From Caecitellus pseudoparvulus (taxonomy: Eukaryota; Bigyra: Bicosoecida), in NCBI GenBank assembly GCA_965644315.1, contig CBFFRQ010000088.1, positions 179,834 through 243,833 on the forward strand: 64,000 nt of DNA. The letters are read 5' to 3'. The translations under genes and the position numbers were made by a program. How positions within the stretch are numbered: the stretch's first letter is position 1; each line of letters opens with the position of its first letter. Below are positions 50,711 through 60,387 of the stretch, piece by piece. The notes below the pieces were generated by a model, which was not told where the DNA came from, did no database searches, and worked only from the letters and a program-made list of their open reading frames with translations.

Positions 50711-52882
50711 ATGCCCAGAAAACGACGCAAGGCGCGGCCGGCAGCGTCCGAGGATGAAGCTACAGCGTGGGACTTGCCTGAGCCAGCCTTGGTCCGCATC
50801 GCGCGCTTTGCCGGCTTGCCTGTTCTGCCATCTCTCTTGGCCACGTGCAAGGGCTTCAGGGCAGGTATTCATGGACACCCCGCAGTGTGGGGCGACTCCC
50901 TGAGGGAGGTGTCGACCCGCACAGCTGGTCCTTGCGCAGCAACTCCCGAGGCACGCTTTCACGGCCTGCCATTGCAAGCAGCAGCCCACGCTGTCGTGCG
51001 GGCACCATCGGCCTGGGCCGCGGGGGCTTTTGCCAGCGACGGCGTGTCCTATCCAATCGCAGGCCACTGCTTTTCTTGCCTTGCTTGGGCAGGCAACTCC
51101 ATGCCAAGCGCCGGAGCAGGCCCTCATGGCAGGTTGCTGCTCGCTGGCGCATCTGACGGCAGTCTCAGCATTCTGCAAGCCTGCACCCACGATGCAGGTA
51201 GGGCTGTCCACACCCCTGACCAGGTTCGCTTGCGCAGTCTCCGGCACTGCCGCCTGGAGCAGCACACGGGCCTGGTCTCGGGAGTCGCATCGTGGCCGGT
51301 GCAGCCTGAGCCAGCGCCTGACGTAGACCACCATCGCCACGGCGCAGCGTGCGCGCTGTCTCAGGATGCACCTCAGTGGAGTGCGGGTGTCCCAGACGGC
51401 GACGCTTTCGTCGCGACGTCCAGCCATGACGGCACAGTGCGGGTGTCCCGGCTGAACGTGACCGCGCTGCGCGAACAGGGCCCACACACAACCGACCCGG
51501 AAGTTCTGCAGCCCCGACACTCATGGGGCGAGCCAGCGTTTGGAGCCAGCGTGAATGGAGTCTCCGCCTGCAGCTATGGTCCTGTGCTGGCCTGCGCCGT
51601 GGACTCTGGCAGTGTGGTCCTCACTGACCCGCACTCCGGCAGCGTGTTGTCCACCTTCGCAGCGCACAAGCGCAGCGTGTCTTGTGTGAGCTTTGCACCG
51701 GAGGCAAGTGTGTTGTCTCCGTCATTGCTGGCCTCTGGCGGCTTTGACACGTGTGCCCGCTTGTGGGACGTGCGGGACGGCGGTCCAGCTGTCATTTCCC
51801 TCCCGCAGCTCCCCGAAGAGGCGTTGAAGCGCACTGGCTGGACAGGAAGCCGAGTGGTTGCCACACCACAAGGCGGGGGAGCAGATGACGAGCAAAGCGA
51901 CGGACAAGACCGCCCACGCGGCATTCACGAGCACCATGTGCCCCTGCCAGGCCACCCGTACAGAGTGTACGATGCCCGCTGGAGCCCGGACGGGCTCCTG
52001 CTCGCCACAACTGGCGGGGACTGTGCCGTACGAGTGTGGGACGTGCGGTACACCAGCGAGCCGTTGTTCACCCACAGGCGCATGAAGCGGTGGGTTGAGA
52101 GTGTTGCATGGCTCAACGGCTCGCGGGCGCTGGCGGGAGCAGGGCAGGACTGGAATCTGCGGGTATGGGGCCACGAGAGGTTCCGTCAACCACACGCTTC
52201 TCCGCTAACGATGCATCCGATGGTAGGTACAGGAGCGGGTGCAATGGGGGACCGATCTGGACAGGCCCAGTGCTCCTCTCGGGGTGGCTCCCCCCTTCGC
52301 CACAGCTTGCCGACAGTTACCTGTCAGCGGGGCATCGTGGACAGGCACACGTCCCTTGTTCTGAGCCTGTGCAGCGACGGGGAAGACACGCTTGTGTCCT
52401 GCTCTGCGGATGGCTGCCTCACCCTCCGCGTCTTACAACCGTTCACGCACCAGCACGTTCCGGCCCTCGCCCAGCGTCCTCACTTCGCAAGCTGGCGCCG
52501 GGGGCGCACGCCTGGCGCTGCAGCCAGGCACGAGCCCCGTGCACGCTCAGGCTCGCCCCGCTCTTCCACAATCTCTGCAGAGTCTGCTGGGGCAGCGCGC
52601 CTCGCAGCCGGCAGTGAGGCAGGGCCTGCTGCCCGCCACCTGTGCCCTCGGCCTCTGCGTTCCGCCGTGGCCCGCGGCGAGGAGGTGCAGCACACGGCGC
52701 TGAAGCCGGCTGCCATGGATGCCATGGCAAAGGCTCTACCGTCCGTGTCCTGGCAGCAGGGTGGATCAGGCACTGCGCACTTGGTGGGCGCGATGGCCAT
52801 GGCGAGGAAGTCCCTCCGGTCAACCCGTGAGAGGTGGGGAAAGCTGCCCCTTCGGCAACCAGGCGCCGCGTACAAAAAATAA
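50711..52882 (+). CDS. F-box and WD40 repeat protein
   Basis: Single exon, 723 residues, probably a substrate receptor of an SCF ubiquitin ligase. The N-terminal F-box-like stretch is WDLPEPALVRIARFAGLPV, then LPSLLATCKGFRAGI and VWGDSLREVS. WD40 repeats follow: FVATSSHDGTVRVSRL, FAAHKRSVSCVSFAP with SGGFDTCARLWDVRDG, YDARWSPDGLLLATTGGDC with AVRVWDVRYTSEPLF, VESVAWLNGSRALAGAGQDW and HTSLVLSLCSDGEDTLVSCS. About six to seven blades can be counted. The last 150 residues are Ser/Arg/Pro-rich and end in a conserved-looking SVSWQQGGSGTAHLVGAMA. It follows SPP by 136 bp. Confidence 0.8.
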   Translation: MPRKRRKARPAASEDEATAWDLPEPALVRIARFAGLPVLPSLLATCKGFRAGIHGHPAVWGDSLREVSTRTAGPCAATPEARFHGLPLQAAAHAVVRAPSAWAAGAFASDGVSYPIAGHCFSCLAWAGNSMPSAGAGPHGRLLLAGASDGSLSILQACTHDAGRAVHTPDQVRLRSLRHCRLEQHTGLVSGVASWPVQPEPAPDVDHHRHGAACALSQDAPQWSAGVPDGDAFVATSSHDGTVRVSRLNVTALREQGPHTTDPEVLQPRHSWGEPAFGASVNGVSACSYGPVLACAVDSGSVVLTDPHSGSVLSTFAAHKRSVSCVSFAPEASVLSPSLLASGGFDTCARLWDVRDGGPAVISLPQLPEEALKRTGWTGSRVVATPQGGGADDEQSDGQDRPRGIHEHHVPLPGHPYRVYDARWSPDGLLLATTGGDCAVRVWDVRYTSEPLFTHRRMKRWVESVAWLNGSRALAGAGQDWNLRVWGHERFRQPHASPLTMHPMVGTGAGAMGDRSGQAQCSSRGGSPLRHSLPTVTCQRGIVDRHTSLVLSLCSDGEDTLVSCSADGCLTLRVLQPFTHQHVPALAQRPHFASWRRGRTPGAAARHEPRARSGSPRSSTISAESAGAARLAAGSEAGPAARHLCPRPLRSAVARGEEVQHTALKPAAMDAMAKALPSVSWQQGGSGTAHLVGAMAMARKSLRSTRERWGKLPLRQPGAAYKK

Positions 52883-53257
52883 TGCCCGGCCTTGCCCTGA
52901 AAGTCGTTTTTGAAAGCTCCCTGTCGTGGTCCAGCTCGGGGTCCGGCAGCATGGAGTGCACGGCCCCCCTGGAGGCTTCGAATCTTGCGGCAGCCAGACG
53001 CGCACCAGCGCGGTTGAGCCCGCCAGAGCAGTCCTGTGCACAGTTGCAGCCTGCACGCAATTTACAAGCCAAACTGCCTTTTGCAGTTGCTCCTCGTGCA
53101 CAATCTGCTCCACCTTGCTGCAGGATTCCCTGCAAGCAGCCCGTTTCACGCCTGCAGCTGAGTGCGAGTCAGGCAAGGAGCGGCAAGAGCCCAAGCTTTG
53201 TGAAGTGCACCCACGCGGACGTGTTTCTTCCCCACGCCCCCTGCCCCTCTTGACGCC
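52883..53257. other. Intergenic region before the ATPase gene
   Basis: 375 bp between two same-strand genes. It should hold the 3' end of the F-box gene and the ATPase promoter. I see no gene or strong repeat. Confidence 0.35.
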
Positions 53258-56200
53258 ATGGCGAGCCACTCATTCCACGATAGCATCACAGGTGCGATTG
53301 TCAGCGGAGAGCTCTGGTCTGGCAGCGCCGCAGAGGGGTCCATCCAAGCCAAGCGCGCGCCTTCGTCAAGGAGTGCTCTGCCCTCTGGCAGGCTCCGGAG
53401 CGGCACCATCGACATTGCCCGTGCCCTCACAAGCTCCATCGACGCAACAGAGGGCACTGTCGCCCGCGTCCTGAAAGAACTTGGGGTGACGGATGTGAGC
53501 TTCGGGCTGCCCTCTGCTGAGGCGGCCAAGCGCCTGGCAGAGGGCGGGCCCAACGAGCTGGCGGGAGAGGAGGTGTGTCAAGTGCACTGCCCCTGATTGG
53601 CGTTGCATTGCAAGTGTGCACTGTGCCCGCCTTGCGCGTTCTGCAGGCAATGCCGCTGTGGAAGCTCATCCTGCTGCAGTTCTTGAACATCATCATCCTG
53701 CTCCTCGTGGCGGCAGTGAGTGACGGGGCCGCGCCCGGGTGCTGGTTGTGTGGCTTTCCCTGACGTCACACCACCGCCGTGCCTTCCCCACAGTGCATCG
53801 CTTCTTTTGCCCTCGGAGAAGTCATTGAAGGCATCGCAGTGCTCATCATTGTCGTGCTGAACATCAGCATTGCCGTGTACACGGAAAAATCCGCCAACGA
53901 CAGCCTGGCAGCGCTGGCCGAGATGTCGGCACCCACCTGCACGGTGGTGCGCGATGGTGAGGCAACTTCCCTTGACTCCCGTCTGCTGGTCCCCGGAGAC
54001 ATCTTGCGCCTGAGCATGGGCGACGTCGTGCCGGCAGATGTCCGGCTCATTTCCGGCGTGGATGTCAAGACGAACGAGATGCCGCTGACGGGCGAGAGCG
54101 CAGACGTTGCTAAGCGTGCTGTGGACCTGCCCCCCTCGGCAGCCGGCTCAACTACGCTGACCCCCGAGAACAAGCTCTTCAGCGCAACGACCGTCACGTC
54201 TGGATCCGGCGTTGGCGTTGTTGTTGCGACGGGCATGCACACCCGTGTGGGGCAGATTGCTGCGCTGCTGGCTGGCGGCGAGGGACCGGAAGGCCAGGAA
54301 GCGCCCGGCTGCTGCGCCGGCCTGCAGGGGCACGCCCAGCGCACCCCTCTGCAGGAACGCCTGCACCGCCTGGGCATCTACATTTCCATCTGTGCGCTGC
54401 TGGGGTGTGTGCTTGTGTTCCTGATTGGGCTGTGGCGCGGGTACCGCGACCCAGAGCATCCCGGGAACCCCCCTGCTGTGCAGCTGGTCCTGGTGTCCGT
54501 CTCTCTCGCTGTCTCTGCAGTGCCTGAGGGCCTGCCCCTGTGTGTGACGATTACCCTGGCTGTCGGCACGTCTGTGATGGCTCGAGTGCACAACACCCTC
54601 ATCCGACAGCTGCCGGCCGTGGAGTCCCTTGGCTCTGTGCAAGTCGTGTGCTCTGACAAGACTGGCACCCTTACTGAAGGCAAGATGACCGCGGTGAAGG
54701 CTTGGCTGCCCGCTGCCAGCGGTGCTGGGACTGAAGTCAACATTGGGCCGGGTAAGAGCCTGATCAGCGGAGGCGGTTGCAGCTTCACAACGACTCAAGG
54801 CACGACGCTCCTGTCGCGCGACCCCAGCATGCCAGCAGACGCAGCTGAAGCCTCAGCTTCCAAGGCGGCCCAGCTGGTGTCCCTGCTTCGCAGCACGCTG
54901 CTGAACTGCACCGCCCAGCTGGAAGTGCAAGCGGCTGGACAGGAGGAGCCGCACCCCCTTGAGGAGGCTGATGTGCAGGAGCTGGAGCATGAAGTGCACG
55001 CCCCACCGTCCTTCTCTGTGTCTGGCAACGCCACGGAAGCCCCATTGGTCAAGGCCGCGGCCAAGGCCGGGCTCTTCAGCTATGCTGTGGGTGCTGAGTT
55101 CCCACCCTTGCATCCCACCGAGTCCGGCGCGGAAGCCACCGTGGAGGTGCCCTTCACTTCAGCACGCAAGCTCATGATGCAGGTGGTTCGAGTGCCAGAG
55201 GGTGTCACCACTTTCGGAGGGGTCACCTTGCCGGCCGACACTGCCTTCTTGGCCCTCGTCAAGGGCGCACCCAACTACGTCCTGGACTTGGTCACGCACA
55301 CTGCCACAGGGAAGAAGCTTGTGGGGCCAGCTCTGTCTCCCGCCAGCCGCAAGCAAGTGGACGACGCCATTGAAGACTTGTCCTCTCAGGCACTCCGTGT
55401 CATTGCCGTCGCTGCTTGCCCCCTGACAAGCCTCCCCTACACTGACGAGGAACAGGACACCGAAGCCAAGCTCGCGGCGCTGAAAGGCGCTGGGAACTGG
55501 TGCTTGAACGGCCTGCTGGCCAGCATCGACCCTGAGCGCGAGGGCGTGCAGGAGGCCATTGCAACAGCCGCCACGGCTGGTGTTCGCACCGTGATGATCA
55601 CTGGAGACTATCGCGCGACAGCAGTGGCGATCGCGAAGAACATTGGCCTCCTGGCTCCCACCGATGATACTGATGAAGCTGCGACGGACTGCTCGGCGCT
55701 GAGGCCCTTCGAGGACCCCGAGGAATACCTGTCTGCAGTGGACATGGACGAAGTCACGTCTCGCGTCAAGGTGTTCGCGCGCGCTACCCCCCGTGACAAG
55801 CTTGAAATCGTGCGGTCGCTGCAGCGCCAGGGCCTCATGGTGGCCATGACGGGCGACGGCGTGAACGACGCGCCAGCCTTGAACGAGGCAGACATTGGCA
55901 TCGCCATGGGCTTGACAGGCACAGAAGTCGCAAAAGGAGCTGCGGATGTCATCCTCCTGGACGACGCCTTCACCACCATCGTGCAGGCCATCCAGCGAGG
56001 GCGCGTCATCTTCCACAACATCCGTCTCTTCGTCACCTTCCTCCTGGCAGCAAACCTGTCCCAGGTCGTCATCATCCTCACCTGCGTCTCTGCTGGCATC
56101 CCGCTGCCCCTCACTCCCGTGGGCATCCTCTTCTTGAACCTCGCTGTGGGCGGCTGCCCTGCCATGGCAATGTCCATGGAGCCCGCATACGACGGCGTCA

Positions 56201-57114
56201 TGAAGCACCCACCTCGCCCCCGCGCCGAAAGCATGCTCACTCCGCGGGCCCTCACCAAGCTCCTCATCCACACTGCAGCCCTGGTCTGTGCTGCACTCGG
56301 CTCCTTCATCCTTGGTCTGCACCTGTTCGTCGGCAAGTTCACCATCGACGACATCCTCCCAGACTCGGCCGGCGACGCATACCCCGACTGCCTGAAGCTA
56401 GATGACGCAGGGGGCGTGACGTCCTCCCCTGGCACTGAGTCTTGCGCCATTGCCGGCATCCAGCGGGCCCGTGCCCTCTCCTTCCTCGTCATCATGGTGT
56501 CGGAGATCATGCGTGGCATGACCGTGCGCTCAACGCAGCCGTTCTGGGTCGCCCCTCTCCGAAACACCGTCCTGCTCAAGGCTCAGGCGCTGTCCTTGGC
56601 GCTCACGCTCGTGTTCCTCTTCACGCCCCCTCTGCAGAAGGTGGTTGGCGTGCAGCTCATGCCGGGATTTGCATGGGCCATTGCTGCTGCATTCGTCGTG
56701 GGGATCATGTTCGTGGACGAAGTCACCAAGGCGTTCATGCGGGCGGCAGATGCCGCCGAGTCCCGCCACGGCCAGGTCACGGGCGCATTGGGCGACGTCC
56801 TCCTCGAACTCCGCCAGTTGCGGCACCACGTCATGGCCCTGGAAGACAACCTTGGCGTGCGCCAGCACCGCCCTGCCCACTCCCACATCCTCCTCCCCGT
56901 CCCCGAAGGCATTGAAGACGGAGATGACGCCGCGTCCCAAACGGGCGGCTCCGTGGCAGGAGACGGCCATGTCCACGTGGCGCTGGTCAGCACACCACGC
57001 ATCCGTGCCGACGGAGCTGTATCAGGCACTGCATCTTCCCTCCAAACTGTGCTTGATGCTTACCACTCTCGCATGCACAGCGCACCCCCAGGTGGAGTCG
57101 GCACTGCCAAGTGA
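53258..57114 (+). CDS. P2-type cation-transporting ATPase (ENA-like features)
   Basis: Three exons: 53258-53572, 53647-53715 and 53794-57114 (1234 residues), introns of 74 and 78 nt. The N-domain pattern LPSAEAAKRLAEGGPNELAG leads into M1-M2. Signature motifs: MPLTGES (actuator), CSDKTGTLTEGKM (phosphorylated Asp), KGAPNYVLD, MITGDYRATAVAIAKNIG and TGDGVNDAPALNEADIG. M4 reads VPEGLPLCVTITLAVG. M6 reads ILFLNLAVGGCPAMAMSMEPA: the Asp that SERCA pumps use for calcium (NLVTDGLP) is Gly here, and CPAM...MEPA recalls fungal ENA sodium/potassium pumps. Substrate is therefore more likely Na+/K+ than Ca2+, but this is inference. A cytosolic tail has a helical stretch LELRQLRHHVMALEDNLG. Confidence 0.9.
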
Positions 57115-57542
57115 CGCGCTCGTTGGGCGCCGAGAATGCACCACTCCATGGCCCGCAGCCAAACCTTTGGAAGATGGCAAGTAAAGGCGTGCCCCTTGGG
57201 CAATGCCCGCACTTGCATCTTGAGGATGGCCGGTGTGGGCAAGTCCAGGTGTTTCGCCCAATGCGGTGGACGCGAAGGTGGACAAGGTAGCGGACGCAAG
57301 GGAGGGGGGGGGGGTAGAGTGGTAAGCACTGGGAGTTCTGCAGTCCGTATGAAATGCACTTAGGTGAAATAATTTACTCTCTACGATTCGTGAACGCTTG
57401 GTCTTCAGCGAGCGTTCTTCTTTGATTTGCGGCAGCTGGCGGAGGCGTGGGGGAGCGCCAGGAGTTTGCCGCAGCAAGAGCTTGGCATCTTGAATACGTA
57501 GGAAGCTAAGGCAGAAACGCAGTGGAAAGTGGGGCACTAACG
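57115..57542. other. Intergenic region with poly-G run
   Basis: 428 bp between the ATPase stop and the glycine-rich gene. It contains an uninterrupted run of G at about 57304-57314 and an AT-richer stretch at 57360-57400. No gene is seen. Confidence 0.4.
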
Positions 57543-59993
57543 ATGAACCCATTTGGCGCTGGTGGACTGTTCGGCAGTCTTGGGGGCTGGTTTGGCTCGC
57601 AATCTCAGCCCCAGACCCAGTCTGTCTCACAACCAAATTCCGCAGGCGTGTTTGGCGCTGGCGCAGGCCAGCCGTTGATGGGAATGGGGGCTTCTAGCAG
57701 TCAAGGAATGGGATCTGGCCTGCAAAGCCAATCTACATGGGGCGGCACTGCCACTAGCCTCGGTGATGCGCACGGAACAAGCGGTGGCATCGGTTCTGGA
57801 CTCCAGCCAAGCGGTGGCGGTGGTCAAGGTAGGAGAGGTCGCGGGGGCAGTGGTGGTGGAGGTGGTGGTGGATTGAACCTGTTCAGTGGCGGAGGCAGTG
57901 GGGTGGGCACATCGCCTGGGGTCTCTGGGGGCGGCCGCGGGAGGAGTGGAGGTAAGGGGAAAGGCCGGGGGCATGCGGATGGAGGTGGCGGGAGTGGAGG
58001 GAGTGGGCTGATGGTGGGCGGAGGCGGTGGTGGATTGAACCTGTTCGGGAGTGGGGGTCGGAGCGCTGGAGTGGGCACATCGCCTGGGGCCTCAGGGGGC
58101 GACCGTGGGAGGAGTGGAGGGAAGGGGAAAGGCCGGGGACAGGCGGATGGAGGTGGTGGGAGTGGGCTGATGGTGGGCGGTGGAGGTAGCGGTGGAGGCG
58201 GTGGTGGATTGAACCTGTTCGGGGGCGGAGGCAGTGGGGTGGGCACATCGCCTGGGGTCTCTGGGGGCGGCCGCGGGAGGAGTGGAGGGAAGGGGAAAGG
58301 CCGGGGGCATGCGGATGGAGGTGGTGGGAGTGGAGGGAGTGGGCTGATGGTGGGCGGAGGCGGTGGTGGATTGAACCTGTTCGGGAGTGGGGGTCGGAGC
58401 GCTGGAGTGGGCACATCGCCTGGGGCCTCAGGGGGCGACCGTGGGAGGAGTGGAGGGAAGGGGAAAGGCCGGGGACAGGCGGATGGAGGTGGTGGGAGTG
58501 GGCTGATGGTGGGCGGTGGAGGTAGCGGTGGAGGCGGTGGTGGTTTGAACCTGTTCGGGGGCGGAGGCAGTGGGGTGGGCACATCGCCTGGGGTCTCTGG
58601 GGGCGGCCGCGGGAGGAGTGGAGGGAAGGGGAAAGGCCGGGGGCAGGTGGATGGAGGTGGTGGGAGTGGGCTGATGGTGGGCGGTGGAGGTAGCGGTGGA
58701 GGCGGTGGTGGATTGAACCTGTTCGGGGGCGGAGGCAGTGGGGTGGGCACATCGCCTGGGGTCTCTGGGGGCGGCCGCGGGAGGAGTGGAGGGAAGGGGA
58801 AAGGCCGGGGGCAGGTGGATGGAGGTGGCGGGAGTGGGCTGATGGTGGGCGGTGGCGGAGGCGGTGGTGGAGGTGGTGGTGGATTGAACCTGTTCGGGGG
58901 CGGGGGCGGAGGCAGTGGAGTGGGCACATCGCCTGGGGCCTCTGGATGCAGCCGTGGGAGGAGTGGAGGGAAGGGGAAAGGCCGGGGGCATGCGGATGGA
59001 GGTGGTGGGAGTGGGCTGATGGTGGGCGGTGGAGGTAGCGGTGGAGGCGGTGGTGGATTGAACCTGTTCGGGGGCGGGGGTGGGGGCGCTGGAGGCGGAG
59101 CGGCTGGTTTAGTCAGTGGGAGTGCAGGTTTGTACAGTGCGGATGGGTTTCTTGGTTCAGGCCCGGCTGAAGCCCAGGATCACCCGGCGCAAGTTTCCCA
59201 CTTTGGTGGACCAAACTCGTCTCGACAGCAGAAGTCAGCCAAGCGAGAGAGGCCTTCAGGGGGGGCGTCTCGCAACGAAGAGCATGGTTTTGCTCGCAGC
59301 GTTGGCACGTCGGGAAGGGCTCGTCAAGGTTCTCAGACTCGGGAGCGTGAAGGAAACGAGCTGTTTGTGCGCGGGGTTCCAAAGCAAGCCACCGCGGATA
59401 CCATTGCAGCTGCCTTTGCAACTGCGGGACAAGTAGAACACGTGTGGTGGAGCGCAGCCAAGGGCTTGTCACTGGTGAGGTTCGTCGACCATGCAGGGGC
59501 GGCTGCGGGGCTGAGGAGGGTGAAGAAGGTGTCAGGGAAGGGGGTTAGGGGGTTAGCCAATTCAATGCATTGCAACTTGCCTTCACGCTTGCACGTGGTA
59601 CAGCTTGGGCGTCACGTGTGGCGCACGCTGCTGTGCACTAGGCACAGCAGGAGCGCCACAGCGGCTCCCACTCTCGTGGGTCTGCAGCCATCACGGACAT
59701 ACGTCCGTTGTATGAGCCGCCGCTTGCTAGGGCGCGCCCGCGCCCGCCCATACGTGTCGAACTGCCCCGCCCGCGCCCTCTCGGCTCAGTCGGCTGAGCC
59801 AGAGAGGGCCGGGCCCACTCCTACTTCGTCCCAGTCCACACTTCGCTTCATAATTCAGAAACCCCCCGCATCTCCTGGCCCTCGCCAGGCACTGCACACG
59901 TGCCTGGGGCCACTGCGCGCTGCCCTGAGCCGCAGTGGCCGCCTTCGGGGTGGCGTTTCACGACGGTGTTGCACTGCACCACGCAGGTGGTAG
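57543..59993 (+). CDS. Glycine-rich FG-repeat protein with RRM; 3' end doubtful
   Basis: The frame runs 816 residues from ATG 57543. The first 60 residues look like a nucleoporin-type FG region (NPFGAGGLFGSLGGWFG, GVFGAG). Residues about 100-520 are eight copies of a Gly-rich unit starting GGLNLFG and carrying GRGRSGGKGKGRG, an RGG-like nucleic-acid-binding composition. A single RRM follows (59359-59535): RNP2-like LFVRGVP and RNP1-like KGLSLVRFVD. After KKVSGKG the sequence turns into Arg/Ser/Cys-rich text without domain character, starting exactly where GGGGGTTA repeats begin (59540). The last about 150 residues are probably not native coding sequence, so the gene may be interrupted or end through an unrecognised intron. 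Confidence 0.6.
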   Translation: MNPFGAGGLFGSLGGWFGSQSQPQTQSVSQPNSAGVFGAGAGQPLMGMGASSSQGMGSGLQSQSTWGGTATSLGDAHGTSGGIGSGLQPSGGGGQGRRGRGGSGGGGGGGLNLFSGGGSGVGTSPGVSGGGRGRSGGKGKGRGHADGGGGSGGSGLMVGGGGGGLNLFGSGGRSAGVGTSPGASGGDRGRSGGKGKGRGQADGGGGSGLMVGGGGSGGGGGGLNLFGGGGSGVGTSPGVSGGGRGRSGGKGKGRGHADGGGGSGGSGLMVGGGGGGLNLFGSGGRSAGVGTSPGASGGDRGRSGGKGKGRGQADGGGGSGLMVGGGGSGGGGGGLNLFGGGGSGVGTSPGVSGGGRGRSGGKGKGRGQVDGGGGSGLMVGGGGSGGGGGGLNLFGGGGSGVGTSPGVSGGGRGRSGGKGKGRGQVDGGGGSGLMVGGGGGGGGGGGGLNLFGGGGGGSGVGTSPGASGCSRGRSGGKGKGRGHADGGGGSGLMVGGGGSGGGGGGLNLFGGGGGGAGGGAAGLVSGSAGLYSADGFLGSGPAEAQDHPAQVSHFGGPNSSRQQKSAKRERPSGGASRNEEHGFARSVGTSGRARQGSQTREREGNELFVRGVPKQATADTIAAAFATAGQVEHVWWSAAKGLSLVRFVDHAGAAAGLRRVKKVSGKGVRGLANSMHCNLPSRLHVVQLGRHVWRTLLCTRHSRSATAAPTLVGLQPSRTYVRCMSRRLLGRARARPYVSNCPARALSAQSAEPERAGPTPTSSQSTLRFIIQKPPASPGPRQALHTCLGPLRAALSRSGRLRGGVSRRCCTAPRRW
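57846..59090 (+). repeat. Coding tandem array, 162-174 bp units, 336-bp higher-order unit
   Basis: The GGATTGAACCTGTTC (or GGTTTGAACCTGTTC) block recurs at 57870, 58032, 58206, 58368, about 58542, 58709, 58882 and 59055. Units 1-2 and 3-4 form a near-identical 336-bp dimer (57870 to 58206 and 58032 to 58368 are both exactly 336). Length changes are multiples of three. The array is highly GC-rich and prone to unequal exchange. Confidence 0.9.
59540..59555 (+). repeat. Two GGGGGTTA telomere-like repeats at a junction
   Basis: Two direct copies of GGGGGTTA sit where coding character is lost, followed by the 10-bp palindrome CAATGCATTG (59563-59572). On the minus strand this would be a TAACCCCC tail, plausible as the 3' tail of the minus-strand retroelement. 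Confidence 0.5.
59617..59940. other. Cluster of strong hairpins
   Basis: Six inverted repeats in 324 bp: 59617-59660 (8 + 9 bp around a small internal loop, loop ACTAG), 59667-59680 (5 bp, loop TCTC), 59693-59708 (6 bp, loop ATAC), 59775-59809 (15 bp with one bulged A, loop TCGG), 59885-59907 (8 bp) and the directly adjacent 59908-59940 (10 bp, GGCCACTGCG/CGCAGTGGCC). A palindrome GGGCGCGCCC lies at 59730-59739. This suggests a structured RNA or retroelement 3' UTR. Confidence 0.6.
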
Positions 59994-60387
59994 CAGCGCG
60001 CACCGCCGGAACAACGCCCCCCGCGACCAAGAACACCAAGAACACCTCCCCCTCTTCACAGAACATCCAGCTGATTCATCAATCAAGGCCCTGAGGACCG
60101 GTGCGCCCCGCCTGCGACGTTTCCCCGCGCGCCCGCGTGTTCACCCTGCCAAATTCCGCGCGCCCCGTCACAGGATTTTCACTGGAGCTGCACATGGACC
60201 CCGAGCCATCATGTAAGTATACTGGACACATTCACTTCATCATCTTCCAACTTTCCACAGGTTTCATCATCGATCAAGGACATCGCCTCCATGCGCACCT
60301 GCACTTCGCTCAACCACAACCGTGGTTGTCACCACGCCACGCCGTAAGCTTGCACCGCCTCGCGCCGCGCTCTACACACATCGCCCG
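59994..60387. other. Non-coding stretch between FG/RRM frame and retroelement ORF
   Basis: 394 bp without a convincing gene. On the minus strand it is directly downstream of the reverse-transcriptase frame and is probably its 3' UTR. A plus-strand frame at 60101-60562 has no domain character. Confidence 0.4.

Noticed and set aside
57824-58929. Minus-strand proline-rich frames
   Set aside because: They are the complement of the Gly-rich tandem array; the repeats keep any frame open.
57846-59090. Regular repeats considered as a CRISPR-like array
   Set aside because: Units are 162-174 bp, coding, all multiples of three, without short identical repeats separated by unique spacers.
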